From the NCBI GenBank assembly GCA_022563775.1, contig JADFMS010000002.1:1-64000 (forward strand): a DNA stretch of 64,000 nt. The letters are read 5' to 3'. The notes beneath the pieces were generated by a model that was not told where the DNA came from, made no database searches, and was given only the letters and a program-made list of their open reading frames with translations. The DNA comes from Fidelibacterota bacterium (GTDB lineage: Bacteria; Marinisomatota; SORT01). The position numbers were made by a program, and so were the translations under genes. Position 1 is the stretch's first letter, and each line of letters opens with the position of its first letter. Below, piece by piece: positions 33,908-43,214 of the stretch.

Positions 33908-34318
33908 TTGATTGAGCTAATAATGGGGGTAATAGTTCTCTTAGTCGGTGGATTGCTGCTTCAACCGATATTGAATAAGAAGCAAATATTTAATGTTGGA
34001 CGCGATGATAAAGAAATTGCGGTAAATGAATTACAAAGAGAAAAAAGTGCGCTCTTTCGGGAAATCAAAGATATAGAACTTGATTTTCAAATGGGAAAGA
34101 TAAATGAATCGGATTTCGATGAACTCACAACGAGTTACAGGGGAAAGGCAATGGAGGCGATGAAGCAGCTTGATTCGTTAAATGGTGTTAAAAAGAAACT
34201 CGTAATGCAACCGGAATTTAAGGTGCCTGAAGCCGAACACGCAGGTTATTGTACGGAGTGCGGTTCAGCATTGTTTAGAGAAGCTGGTTTTTGTGGCGTT
34301 TGCGGTCATAAGGTCTGA
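33908..34318 (+). CDS. CcmI-like membrane protein with coiled coil and zinc ribbon
   Basis: Up to 136 residues: one membrane helix (about 4-20), a coiled coil with the recurrent pattern EKSALFREIKDIELDFQMG KINESDF, and a C-terminal zinc ribbon (YCTECGSALF...FCGVCG). Proteins of this layout usually lie next to ccmH and are treated as CcmI-like. TTG 33908 has GGA too close in front; ATG 33923 with TTGAG upstream is an equal alternative. It follows the CcmH gene by 11 bases. Confidence 0.7.
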   Translation: MIELIMGVIVLLVGGLLLQPILNKKQIFNVGRDDKEIAVNELQREKSALFREIKDIELDFQMGKINESDFDELTTSYRGKAMEAMKQLDSLNGVKKKLVMQPEFKVPEAEHAGYCTECGSALFREAGFCGVCGHKV

Positions 34319-34355
34319 GCCGGAATAACACTCACATATTAGAAAATTTTACGAA

Positions 34356-35063
34356 TTGAATAGCAATAAATCTCTTTTTCTATTTGATATTGACGGAACA
34401 TTAATATCCCCCGGAAAAACTGCGCGCGGACTTTTCGTTGAGATAGCAATGGAATTGACGGGCAAAAAGATATCGCTCGAGTTTCAACACGTAGCGGGCT
34501 TTACCGACCCCCTTATATTAAAAGATATGCTTCAAAGAGCCGGGATAGAAGGAATTGAATTAGATGATGCTATTGACAAATTCTTTCCAATTTATTATGA
34601 GCGGCTTGAGCAAAGATATAAAACCGCCACAGATAAGAAAATGTTTGATGAGGTTGGAAATCTTTTAAATGAACTCTCGGAGGAGAATAGCATATATCTC
34701 GGATTGGTAACGGGAAATATGAAACGTTCAGCGATGATCAAGTTGTCTCCTTTCAGACTTGAAAGATTTTTCCCTGTAGGAGCATATGCGAGCGATGAGC
34801 CGGATAGGAACAAGCTTCCTCCTATCGCAGTTGGTCGCGCAGAGAGAAACTGGAACGTTGAATTTCAGAATGAAAGTGTATTTGTCGTAGGAGATACTAT
34901 CCACGATATTCGATGCGCACTTGTTAACAATTATAGAGCCATCGGAGTCGCCCGCCACGATGGAGACAAAGAGAAAAGCGTTCTTAAATCGGCCGGCGCT
35001 GATTGGGTGTTCGATACGCTTCCGAGCAGTTCGGAGTTTAAGACTATTGCAAATTTGAATTAA
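34356..35063 (+). CDS. HAD-family hydrolase (phosphoglycolate-phosphatase-like)
   Basis: The 235-residue protein has HAD motif I FDIDGTL (Asp11, Asp13), a helical C1 cap (about 20-95), motif II in GLVTGN and motif IV GDTIHDIRCA. It is a phosphatase of the Gph/beta-phosphoglucomutase type acting on a small phospho-metabolite; the substrate is not evident. The start is TTG 34356, which keeps the first beta-strand, although no binding site is visible. Confidence 0.85.
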   Translation: MNSNKSLFLFDIDGTLISPGKTARGLFVEIAMELTGKKISLEFQHVAGFTDPLILKDMLQRAGIEGIELDDAIDKFFPIYYERLEQRYKTATDKKMFDEVGNLLNELSEENSIYLGLVTGNMKRSAMIKLSPFRLERFFPVGAYASDEPDRNKLPPIAVGRAERNWNVEFQNESVFVVGDTIHDIRCALVNNYRAIGVARHDGDKEKSVLKSAGADWVFDTLPSSSEFKTIANLN

Positions 35064-35085
35064 CCTTATAGATTATACCTGAGTG

Positions 35086-35535
35086 ATGGCTGCAAATATT
35101 AATATCGTGAAGTATTCATTTCTGACAACTTTGCTGATATTTTTCAATATGAGTGGAATTAAGGCTCAATCTGTTTTGAAAGTGGAAAGAATCGTTGTCA
35201 GTACTGCAGTGGAAGAACGACTACCTGTGGGCGAATCTGATACTTTTGCAGACAGTGTCGGAACTCTTTTTTGCTATACAGAAATACGTGGGACGGGTGA
35301 TTCCACTACTGTCAGTCATGTATGGTACCATGGCGAAATTCGCCGGGCGGATGTTAAACTTAATGTCCGTGGGTATAGATGGAGAACCTGGTCAACGAAA
35401 GTGATTCAAGAAGATTGGACGGGGAAATGGAGAGTGGACATCGTTTCCGCAGACGGCAAGATATTGAAATCAAAGCGATTCAGGATCATTGATACTGATG
35501 GCAATGAAGTTGCAGCAGATACAACTTCAAATTAA
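35086..35535 (+). CDS. Exported DUF2914 protein
   Basis: About 149 residues with a signal peptide (cleavage near IKAQ, residue 28) and one DUF2914 domain: LFCYTEIRGTG, VSHVWYHGEI, VRGYRWRTWSTK, WTGKWRVDIVSADGKIL and FRI are all family features. The function of DUF2914 is unknown; it is a small periplasmic beta-sandwich. ATG 35086 is preferred to the GTG just before it. Convergent with the nitrilase-family gene. Confidence 0.8.
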   Translation: MAANINIVKYSFLTTLLIFFNMSGIKAQSVLKVERIVVSTAVEERLPVGESDTFADSVGTLFCYTEIRGTGDSTTVSHVWYHGEIRRADVKLNVRGYRWRTWSTKVIQEDWTGKWRVDIVSADGKILKSKRFRIIDTDGNEVAADTTSN

Positions 35536-35542
35536 TTATAAA

Positions 35543-36358
35543 TCAACTTATTGAAGAGTAACTTCCCGGTCGCCTGTCTTTAAGAAAATACCGGGATGCG
35601 TGACTTTCGCTTAACCGGGAAAAATCTAAATCAGCATATAATATCGTCTCTTCATCATTTGGAGCTGATGCGATAACTTTTCCATCCGGCGCGGTAACAA
35701 ATGATTCTCCCGCAAAATGCAGATTCCCCTCAATTCCGATTCTATTGACGAGTGCGGCATAATATCCGTTTTGAAAAGATGCGACTTGAACCTCTGCTTC
35801 GTACAATCCATCAGGCCATTCTCCTACACTGCCCGCCTGCGGGATAACTACGAGTTCGGCTCCCTGAAGCCTAAGAGAACGCATGACCTCCGGATAATGC
35901 CTATCGTAACAGATTGCCACTCCTATTTTCCCGATAGCTGTATCATATACCGGAGGAATATTTGAAGAGGGCGTATAATAATCCTGTTCATAAAAATTTG
36001 TATAATCAGTAATATGCATCATTCGTGTCACGCCAAGCAAAGTACCGTCACTGTCTATCACAGGCGAGGAATCATAAGTTGAGTCTCCATCTTTTTCAAA
36101 AAGATTCAGCACAACAACAACTCCTAATTTTTTCGCTTTCTCACAGAATTCATCACTGAATTTACCCGGAATGGTCTGAGCAAGTGACAGATGATTGCCA
36201 TCGGAATGTCGATGAGGATAAAATGGTTCGAAAGCAAGTTCAGCATATGCGACGAGTTTTGCGCCGTTTGATGCTGCTGCTTCCATTGCGGTTAAACCCC
36301 TGTTAAGATTATCATCTAAATCATCACAAACAGATTGCTGCACCAATGCTATCTTCAA
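35543..36358 (-). CDS. Carbon-nitrogen hydrolase (nitrilase superfamily)
   Basis: The 271-residue enzyme has the catalytic Glu (AYAEL, Glu40) and Cys (AICYDRHYPE, Cys150) of the superfamily. At the usual catalytic Lys (RKxHIPD in N-carbamoylputrescine amidases) the sequence is TRMMHITD, i.e. Met113. Substrates of relatives are linear amides or N-carbamoyl compounds. The TTG start at 36358 has GGGAG about 8 nt upstream. It is 15 bases downstream of coaX on the same strand, though a shared role is not apparent. Confidence 0.85.
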   Translation of the reverse strand: MKIALVQQSVCDDLDDNLNRGLTAMEAAASNGAKLVAYAELAFEPFYPHRHSDGNHLSLAQTIPGKFSDEFCEKAKKLGVVVVLNLFEKDGDSTYDSSPVIDSDGTLLGVTRMMHITDYTNFYEQDYYTPSSNIPPVYDTAIGKIGVAICYDRHYPEVMRSLRLQGAELVVIPQAGSVGEWPDGLYEAEVQVASFQNGYYAALVNRIGIEGNLHFAGESFVTAPDGKVIASAPNDEETILYADLDFSRLSESHASRYFLKDRRPGSYSSIS

Positions 36359-36373
36359 ATTATCTTCTCCCTT

Positions 36374-37144
36374 TCATTTATTGCTGACGATATTGTATAT
36401 ATAGTTCAATCCCTCTAACGTAAGATGAGCGTTTATTTCGTCGACGGTGCGGCAATTCGGAGTTATCAAATGCGCAAACCCGCCTGTAGAGACGGTATTA
36501 ATCTTTTCTCCCATCTCCTTTTCAATAGCAGCAATCATAAAGTCAACAACAGCAACCGCACCATTCATGATTCCTGACTGCATGGAATGGATACTGTTTT
36601 TACCTATTATATTTTCAGGAAAATGAAAATCGATTTTCGGTAACTTAGCTGCTCTGCGGAAGAGGTCATTTGCAGAGGTTTCAACACCGGGAGCAATTAC
36701 TCCTCCAAGGTACTCTCCCTTTGATGAAATAACGTCAAACGTTGTGGCAGTACCAAAGTCGACAACCACCAACGGAAGATCATAATCTCTTATTCCGGCA
36801 ACAGCGTTACAGATGCGGTCTGCTCCCAACTGTTCAGGGTCATCAATTAGAATTGGAACTCCCAGATCTAATTTGTTAGAAACAATTATTGCGGTTTTCC
36901 GTAAATATTTTTCCGACATATGAGCAATAACAGCTGTCAATGAAGGAACGACTGAAGATATAACCACTCCAGAAAGGTCGTCAGCGACGGTTTTCGCCTG
37001 AGAAAGGAATGAATTGATCAAAACCCCATATTCATCAGAAGTACGGGAAAGCCCGCTTGTGGTTCTCCAGTCATATATTAATTTTTCATCGGAGAAAAGC
37101 CCCAATGTAGTATCAGTATTGCCGATATCCACAGCAAGAATCAT
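36374..37144 (-). CDS. coaX: Type III pantothenate kinase
   Basis: The 256 residues match CoaX: N-terminal phosphate loop DIGNTDTTLGLF (residues 5-16), GADRICNAVAG, VVDFGTATTFDVI and an ASKHA fold. It phosphorylates pantothenate, the first step to coenzyme A, and unlike type I is not feedback-inhibited by CoA. Four bases after birA on the same strand; the birA-coaX pairing is common in bacteria. Confidence 0.93.
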   Translation of the reverse strand: MILAVDIGNTDTTLGLFSDEKLIYDWRTTSGLSRTSDEYGVLINSFLSQAKTVADDLSGVVISSVVPSLTAVIAHMSEKYLRKTAIIVSNKLDLGVPILIDDPEQLGADRICNAVAGIRDYDLPLVVVDFGTATTFDVISSKGEYLGGVIAPGVETSANDLFRRAAKLPKIDFHFPENIIGKNSIHSMQSGIMNGAVAVVDFMIAAIEKEMGEKINTVSTGGFAHLITPNCRTVDEINAHLTLEGLNYIYNIVSNK

Positions 37145-37148
37145 ATGA

Positions 37149-37901
37149 TTAAACCTCCATATTCAGAGAAATTTCTCCGTATTCTATTTTATTTTCATGT
37201 CCGAATTCGTCTTTAAGTATGAATGAAAGATCGGGTGATACTTCGCTGAAACTGCCTTGCAAAACCACACCGTTATGATTTATACTAATCTGTTTTTCCA
37301 TATGGATACATTTCATAATCCACTCGTCAATGCCGCATTCCTCTCTCTTATAATAATAGTCTCCATAAATAGATAATATCCGTTCGATTAAAAGAGTATT
37401 ATTAATGTCTTTGCCGGTCACCTCTTGAAGAGATGTAGCATTATTACGCAGTTCAACCGGAAAGTCCTCAATCGAATGCCTCATATTCAGCCCTATGCCG
37501 ATAACCGCATTTTCGATGGTATCACCCGTAATTGTTGTTTCGAGCAGAATACCGCCGAGTTTTTTATTCCCGGAGTAAATGTCGTTAGGCCATTTGATAC
37601 CCACTGCATAATCATATAATTCTTCTATAGCATTGCATACGGCTACGGCAGATTGCAGCACTAAATTGTTTGCTTCCAATGCAGCTGTCTTAGGATGCAA
37701 AAGTACGGAAAAATATAGACCGAGTCCGGGAGGGGAGTGCCATTCCCTTGAATGCCTTCCTCTGCCGGCGGTTTGTGCGTCTGCGACGAATAGGGTGCCT
37801 TCGGCAGCTCCTTCTGATGCCGCTCTAAGCGCAGCTCTGTTGGTCGAATCAACAGTGTCAAAATGAATCAACGGAGTTCCGAGTGTTAAAGATGATGGCA
37901 T
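37149..37901 (-). CDS. birA: Biotin-[acetyl-CoA-carboxylase] ligase, no HTH
   Basis: The 250-residue biotin protein ligase has the adenylation motif AGRGRHSREW and KWPNDIY, LGGILLE. It begins directly with the catalytic domain (HFDTVDSTN), so it is a group I enzyme without the DNA-binding repressor domain. It attaches biotin to the carrier Lys; a carrier (39467) and a biotin carboxylase (39967) lie in the same operon. Three bases separate it from the mutase gene. Confidence 0.93.
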   Translation of the reverse strand: MPSSLTLGTPLIHFDTVDSTNRAALRAASEGAAEGTLFVADAQTAGRGRHSREWHSPPGLGLYFSVLLHPKTAALEANNLVLQSAVAVCNAIEELYDYAVGIKWPNDIYSGNKKLGGILLETTITGDTIENAVIGIGLNMRHSIEDFPVELRNNATSLQEVTGKDINNTLLIERILSIYGDYYYKREECGIDEWIMKCIHMEKQISINHNGVVLQGSFSEVSPDLSFILKDEFGHENKIEYGEISLNMEV

Positions 37902-37904
37902 GAA

Positions 37905-39464
37905 TTAGCGCGGTCTGTACTCACCGAATACTTTCCTAAGTGCATCGGAAATTTCACCTAAAGTAGCTTTCAATTTTACACATTCAAGAATTATCGGCAT
38001 CGTATTCTCAGTCCCCTCTGCTGCCCGGGAGAGTTCAGAGAGCGAGCTTTCTACGGCTGATGAATTTCGCTCTTTTTTCAAAGTTGCCATTTTATCGGCT
38101 TGAATTTCGGCAATCTTCGGGTCTATCTCCAACGTCTGAGGTTTCACAGATTCATCAGATTTAAAAGAATTAACACCTACGATAAGTTGAGAGCCGTCTT
38201 CAATGGATTGTTGATACTTATACGCACTATTTGCTATCTCATCTTGAATATAGCCTTTTTCTATCGCATTCAATGCTCCTCCCATCCCATCGATCAGTTC
38301 AAGGTATTCGAAAACACCTGCTTCGATCTCATCGGTCAGGTGCTCTATGTACCACGAGCCGCCTAAAGGATCAGCAACTTTATCCACACCACTTTCATAC
38401 GCTATAACCTGTTGAGAACGCAGCGCTATCCTAACAGATTCCTCAGTCGGAAGGGCAAGAGCTTCATCGAAAGAATTCGTATGCAGCGACTGTGTGCCGC
38501 CGAGCACGGCGGATAGAGCCTGTAATGTTGTTCGCGCGATATTCACGTACGGTTGCTGAGCGGTAAGAGTTGAACCGGCTGTCTGAGTATGGAATCTCAG
38601 CGCCATACTTTTGGGGTTCTTTGATTTGAACCGTTCTTTCGCTATTCTAAACCAGCAGCGGCGTGATGCCCTGAACTTTGCTACTTCCTCAAAAAAATCG
38701 TTGTGGCAATTGAAAAAGAAAGAGATGCGGGGAGCAAACGAATCAAATTCAAGCCCAGCATTTATCGCAGCTTCAGAGTAAGTAATAGCATTTGCAAAAG
38801 TGAAAGCGAGTTCCTGTATTGCGGTGGAACCGGCTTCCCTGATATGATACCCCGAAATAGATATCGTATTCCAGTTAGGCATATTCTGTGAGCAATAAGC
38901 AAACAGATCGGTGATAAGCCTTAGGCTTTCCGCAGGGGGATAGATGTAAGTTCCTCTCGCTATATACTCTTTTAATATATCGTTCTGAATAGTGCCTGAT
39001 AAAAGGGAGATGTCAGAGCCTCTTGATTCTGCTACAACGGCATAAAGCGCAAGAATGATCGGAGCGGTTGCGTTGATGGTCATGGAGGTTGAAACTTTTT
39101 CAAGGTCAATGCCATTAAACAAAGCATCCATGTCGAGAATGCTGTCAATCGCAACGCCAACCCTGCCGACCTCTCCTATGGCTTTTGAGTTATCGGAATC
39201 ATATCCTATTTGAGTAGGCAGATCGAATGCCACAGAGAGACCTGTATTACCTTGTTCAAGGAGATACTTATAGCGGCGATTAGATTCTTCTGCGGACGCG
39301 TATCCGGCATATTGGCGCATAGTCCAATGGCGTTTGCGGTACATCTCCTCATAAATTCCTCTTGTGAAGGGCGGGCTGCCCGGGTCTCCAAGGTTGGAAT
39401 TGTAGTCTTGAGAATCTTCTTTTGATTTGTAGAATGCTTTCTCAGTGTCAGTTCGTTTAGGCAT
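37905..39464 (-). CDS. Acyl-CoA mutase large subunit (methylmalonyl-CoA mutase type)
   Basis: The 519 residues form only the substrate-binding TIM-barrel part of a B12-dependent mutase: [72 protein letters not shown]. The cobalamin-binding small subunit is not fused and is not in the window. It most likely interconverts methylmalonyl- and succinyl-CoA for propionyl-CoA use, in line with the carboxylase genes upstream; isobutyryl-CoA mutase is an alternative. Confidence 0.9.
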   Translation of the reverse strand: MPKRTDTEKAFYKSKEDSQDYNSNLGDPGSPPFTRGIYEEMYRKRHWTMRQYAGYASAEESNRRYKYLLEQGNTGLSVAFDLPTQIGYDSDNSKAIGEVGRVGVAIDSILDMDALFNGIDLEKVSTSMTINATAPIILALYAVVAESRGSDISLLSGTIQNDILKEYIARGTYIYPPAESLRLITDLFAYCSQNMPNWNTISISGYHIREAGSTAIQELAFTFANAITYSEAAINAGLEFDSFAPRISFFFNCHNDFFEEVAKFRASRRCWFRIAKERFKSKNPKSMALRFHTQTAGSTLTAQQPYVNIARTTLQALSAVLGGTQSLHTNSFDEALALPTEESVRIALRSQQVIAYESGVDKVADPLGGSWYIEHLTDEIEAGVFEYLELIDGMGGALNAIEKGYIQDEIANSAYKYQQSIEDGSQLIVGVNSFKSDESVKPQTLEIDPKIAEIQADKMATLKKERNSSAVESSLSELSRAAEGTENTMPIILECVKLKATLGEISDALRKVFGEYRPR

Positions 39465-39466
39465 TT

Positions 39467-40003
39467 TTATTCTATTGTCATCAGTAAGGTTTCCGTAAAA
39501 ATATTTTGACCGGTAGTCACATTGATATCCGTAATTTTACCATTTGTGGGGGATTTAATTTCATTTTCCATTTTCATCGCTTCAAGGGCTAAAAGAGGAG
39601 TATTCATCTGTACTTCATCACCCACTGAAACATATATATTAACGACAAGTCCAGGCATGGGAGAATGAACTTTTCCGAGACTTTTAACATCTTCCTCCGT
39701 TACTCCATACTTTGATTTAAGTCTGCTGATATTGTCCTCAATCTCAACATTGTATTCTTCGCCGCCGACAGATGCTCTGAAACATATATTGGTATCAGAG
39801 ACCGATATAAGATAGGATTTATTTTCTAATATTAAGTGAAATAATCCTTCGTCAATTTTAACCAAGTCAATATCAGCGGTCTCTTGTGAACCGTAGATGC
39901 GAATCTCATCGGTTTCATGGTTGACCGATAGCTGGAATTCATACTCATTTATTTTGCAAAAGTATTTCAACGGAGTGATGATTCCCGACCGCTTCTTTTC
40001 CAT
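39467..40003 (-). CDS. Biotin carboxyl carrier protein
   Basis: The 178 residues end in a biotinyl domain with the biotinylation site EAMKMENE (Lys144), preceded by SPMPGLV. The N-terminal half is the linker domain seen in propionyl/acetyl-CoA carboxylases (about 13-95). ATG 40003 overlaps the biotin carboxylase gene by 37 bases; TTG 39970, which overlaps its TGA stop by three bases and starts at [12 protein letters not shown], is an attractive alternative start giving 167 residues. It shuttles carboxybiotin to a carboxyltransferase that is not encoded here. Confidence 0.88.
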   Translation of the reverse strand: MEKKRSGIITPLKYFCKINEYEFQLSVNHETDEIRIYGSQETADIDLVKIDEGLFHLILENKSYLISVSDTNICFRASVGGEEYNVEIEDNISRLKSKYGVTEEDVKSLGKVHSPMPGLVVNIYVSVGDEVQMNTPLLALEAMKMENEIKSPTNGKITDINVTTGQNIFTETLLMTIE

Positions 40004-41469
40004 GCTGATTCGTTGCCGTTCGTTGAACTTCCATTAAAGAGGTTCTTCGGTTTTGAATCTACTTTATATGCGGTAGCCCCTATTGCGGCTGCGGTTCGCT
40101 CAGGTTCATGATCTGCGGGAGTAATGTTTTTCAACAAAAAATCTGAGAGAGTTGTATCATAATTTCCTTCAAGAAAATCCTTATGCTTCAAAACTTTTTT
40201 ACAAAACGGAATGGAAGTAGGCAAACCCGCAATAGCGTATTCTGAAAGAGCACGGTTGCAACGGGCGATTGATTCAGACCTGTCCCTGCCCCATACAACC
40301 AACTTTGACATCAACGGGTCATAGTATGCAGACATTTCCGACCCCTGTCGAACGCCGCTGTCGATCCTTATCCCGGCTCCCCCCGGTTCGGTAAGGCTTC
40401 TGATTTTACCGGTAGTAGGAAGAAAATCATTTGATGTATCCTCTGAGGTTATTCGGCATTCAATGGCATGACCTGAGAACATAATATCCTCTTGCGTGAA
40501 TGAAAGTTCGTTTCCCTCTGCAATGCGGATCTGCTCTTTAACGAGATCGATACCCGTCCTCATTTCTGTAATCGTATGCTCCACCTGGAGTCGGGTATTC
40601 ACTTCGAGAAAATAATAGTCCATATCGCTGTTCACCAAAAATTCAACTGTTCCGGCACTAAAGTATTTTGCCGCTTTCACGATCTCAACGGCATGCGCTC
40701 CCATTTTAGAGCGTACCTCATCGGTGATGAAGGGTGACGGAGATTCTTCCATAATCTTTTGATAACGTCGTTGAACAGAGCATTCCCTATCACCAAGATG
40801 AACTACATTACCGTGAGAATCCGCTAAAATTTGAAACTCAATATGGTGAGGACGGGAAATATATTTTTCAATGAATACGCGGGAATCGCCAAATGAACTT
40901 TCCGATTCTGAAGAGGCAATCCTGAACATTTCTTCCATAGCAGAAGAGTCATTAACGATTCTCATGCCTTTACCGCCTCCTCCCGAAGCGGCTTTGAGAA
41001 GAACCGGAAATCCTATTTCTTCTGCGTTCTCTAAGGCGGACTTTACAGAGCCAATTGGTTCGGATGTGCCGGGAACCGAATTCACGCCGCAACTTGAAGC
41101 TATCGATTTTGCCTTTATCTTGTCGCCTAAAATTTTAATAGTTTCCGGCGAGGGTCCTATGAAAAGCATATCATTATCAGCAACCGCTTCGGCAAATTCT
41201 GCGTTTTCCGAAAGAAACCCATAACCCGGATGAATCGCATCAACCCCTGCGATTTTAGCAACTTCAATTATTTTATCTATTCGCAGATAACTTTCCGAAG
41301 AAGGAGGAGCGCCGATTGAGTAAGCCTCTTCTGCGTATAAAACATGTAATGAGGTTCTGTCAATGTCGGAATACACGACCGTAGATCTAATGTTCATTTC
41401 TTTGCAGGTTCTAAGGATTCTGAGAGCTATTTCGCCGCGATTCGCTATAAGTATCTTATTTATTTTCAT
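39967..41469 (-). CDS. accC: Biotin carboxylase subunit (acetyl/propionyl-CoA carboxylase)
   Basis: The 500-residue ATP-grasp enzyme carries KILIANRGEIALRI at the start, the Gly-rich loop KAASGGGGKGMRIV, EKYISRPHHIEFQ and EVNTRLQVEHTITE. It carboxylates biotin on the carrier protein with bicarbonate and ATP. About 50 residues beyond the usual 450 form a variable tail that overlaps the carrier gene. With the carrier, mutase and birA it suggests propionyl-CoA to succinyl-CoA conversion, although accC could equally serve acetyl-CoA carboxylase. Confidence 0.92.
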   Translation of the reverse strand: MKINKILIANRGEIALRILRTCKEMNIRSTVVYSDIDRTSLHVLYAEEAYSIGAPPSSESYLRIDKIIEVAKIAGVDAIHPGYGFLSENAEFAEAVADNDMLFIGPSPETIKILGDKIKAKSIASSCGVNSVPGTSEPIGSVKSALENAEEIGFPVLLKAASGGGGKGMRIVNDSSAMEEMFRIASSESESSFGDSRVFIEKYISRPHHIEFQILADSHGNVVHLGDRECSVQRRYQKIMEESPSPFITDEVRSKMGAHAVEIVKAAKYFSAGTVEFLVNSDMDYYFLEVNTRLQVEHTITEMRTGIDLVKEQIRIAEGNELSFTQEDIMFSGHAIECRITSEDTSNDFLPTTGKIRSLTEPGGAGIRIDSGVRQGSEMSAYYDPLMSKLVVWGRDRSESIARCNRALSEYAIAGLPTSIPFCKKVLKHKDFLEGNYDTTLSDFLLKNITPADHEPERTAAAIGATAYKVDSKPKNLFNGSSTNGNESAWKRSGRESSLR

Positions 41470-41500
41470 TGATTTAAATATTCAGTCTTAGGTATCGAAA

Positions 41501-41530
41501 ATAATACCAATCAGAGACTCCAATAGTCAA
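41501..41530 (-). promoter_or_regulatory. Promoter of the accC operon
   Basis: Minus strand: TTGACT (41530-41525), an 18-nt spacer, TATTAT (41506-41501), 32 bases before the ATG. Confidence 0.55.
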
Positions 41531-41697
41531 GTTGTTTGAACCGGGAGACTTTAATTATGACTATGTTACAATGATAACTTGGCACCACACAGCTGAAGCA
41601 ATATTACTCGTTTTAACGGTATGAGTAAGATTTGACCGAATGAACGAACGTATTTCAAACTAAACAGAATTCTTATTTATTGCAGTATAAATAAAGG

Positions 41698-41726
41698 TTG
41701 CAAAGAGATTTGATTTTTGTTAAAAT
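41698..41726 (+). promoter_or_regulatory. Promoter of the TPR-HTH regulator gene
   Basis: TTGCAA at 41698-41703, a 17-nt spacer and TAAAAT at 41721-41726; the ATG is at 41796. The 326-bp divergent gap 41470-41795 holds this promoter and that of the accC operon; I see no riboswitch or other gene in it. Confidence 0.6.
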
Positions 41727-41795
41727 ACCTGAACATTAATTTAACATGAAAAAATTATTCTTTCAATTAAAACGAAAGGATAAAATAAGGCTAAA

Positions 41796-43151
41796 ATGAC
41801 CACCACAGAAATTGACATAAATAAAATAGTCTCATACACAGAAGTTCTTACCGATTATGAATTAAATATCCTTCTCAACGTAGCAAGAGAATGCAATATC
41901 ATTACAAAAGACGGTGGTCTTGAAGAATTCTATGAGGCGCTTGAAAAATCTACCGACGAAGACCAAAAGGCGGAGATTTTTCGAGCGCTTGCGAATATAG
42001 TATTAGGAGTAGAGGGACCAAGCCTTGCGGGCGAATTTCTCATGACTGCAAGGAATCTTGCTAAATCAAGTGAAGTGAAGACAAAAGTTCATATTAATAT
42101 CGCAAATTATCGCATAGCATTGCAGCAACATTCTAAAGCAGAAGAATCAATCGACGCGGCAACCAACACCGTTAAAATTCCTTCTCAAAAGGCAGACATA
42201 CTTAACTCAAAGGCTCTTTTAAATTTCGGCAAAGGAGATTATGAAGGAGCGATCAGTTTGCTCAATATGGCTGCAACAATATATAAGAAGGGTGAAGAGC
42301 ATGAAAAATATGCTGAAATTCATACCGCTATTGGTAATACGTATACGGATATGGGAGATATCGAATCAGCTCTGAATTCATACAGAGAGGCTTTGCGTTT
42401 TGCTCAAAAAACAAAAGGGAAATTGCCCTTAACCAATTTGTTTTTCAATTTGGGTGAACTTAACCTCAATTTGAACCGAATCACTCCGGCAATCACGTAT
42501 TTCGAAGATTGTTTGAAAGAAAGAACCGACCCCGTTCTAACAATAAAAAGTTTGAGAAATTTAGCTCAATGCTATTCATTGATTGGTGGTGATGAAGAAG
42601 CTGAAAAACTTTATTCGGAGGCAATTGTCCTTTCTAAAAATTTATCAGATGAGCAGGAGACAGCAACTTCTCTTGAGGAGTATGCGGGGTTTTTGCTAAA
42701 AATCGGAAAGATCAAAGATTCTAAGAGTGTGTTGGATGATGGATTCGGCTTAAGGTCAGAGTATTTCGGTAGAACTAAGAAGGAGCTTGACGGCTCGTGG
42801 AGATTCGCTCAATTACACTACGAAGTATATTCAAAATTGAATAAGAACGCAATCGAAGTAAAAGAGAGTGAAACAGAAGAAAGTGCCGAAAGAGCTTTAC
42901 TGTCCGGCGAAATTGTATCGGAGGTTCGTAAACTTATCGAGATGATGCATCATGTGATGAATAGACCGAGAAATATTGCGAATGATTACGAAAACTTAAC
43001 TCTAAAGGAGGCTGTGCGGGTTTTCAAAAAGGAATTTTTAACTGAACGACTCGCCAATAATAACTGGGATAAAAATAAATTAGCCGATGAATTGGGAGTT
43101 ACGTTGAGTAATCTATATCATCATCTTGAGACATTGGGCATGAATAAGTAA
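41796..43151 (+). CDS. TPR protein with C-terminal Fis-like helix-turn-helix
   Basis: The 451 residues consist of TPR units (about 40-340, for example AIGNTYTDMGDIESALNSYREAL) followed by a C-terminal HTH, LTLKEAVRVFKKEFL..LANNNWDKNKLADELGVTLSNLYHHLETLG, which closely follows the Fis-type C-terminus of sigma54 activators. There is no AAA+ domain, so it is not itself a sigma54 activator. No signal peptide; cytoplasmic. It is probably a DNA-binding regulator with a protein-interaction platform. The target is unknown; it is divergent from the accC operon. Confidence 0.8.
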   Translation: MTTTEIDINKIVSYTEVLTDYELNILLNVARECNIITKDGGLEEFYEALEKSTDEDQKAEIFRALANIVLGVEGPSLAGEFLMTARNLAKSSEVKTKVHINIANYRIALQQHSKAEESIDAATNTVKIPSQKADILNSKALLNFGKGDYEGAISLLNMAATIYKKGEEHEKYAEIHTAIGNTYTDMGDIESALNSYREALRFAQKTKGKLPLTNLFFNLGELNLNLNRITPAITYFEDCLKERTDPVLTIKSLRNLAQCYSLIGGDEEAEKLYSEAIVLSKNLSDEQETATSLEEYAGFLLKIGKIKDSKSVLDDGFGLRSEYFGRTKKELDGSWRFAQLHYEVYSKLNKNAIEVKESETEESAERALLSGEIVSEVRKLIEMMHHVMNRPRNIANDYENLTLKEAVRVFKKEFLTERLANNNWDKNKLADELGVTLSNLYHHLETLGMNK

Positions 43152-43176
43152 ATAAATTTTAAATTAATCAGATCTC

Positions 43177-43208
43177 AAAATCACGGTTATTTTCATTGCT
43201 GTGATTTT
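43177..43208. terminator. Bidirectional terminator between the TPR regulator and purA
   Basis: AAAATCACGG (43177-43186) pairs with CTGTGATTTT (43199-43208), with one G-U, a 12-nt loop and T/A runs on both sides, in the gap between two convergent genes. Confidence 0.75.
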
Positions 43209-43214
43209 TCATAA

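Noticed and set aside
41470..41795. Cobalamin riboswitch before the accC-mutase operon
   Set aside because: No B12-box-like sequence or matching multi-stem fold is visible; only two promoters.
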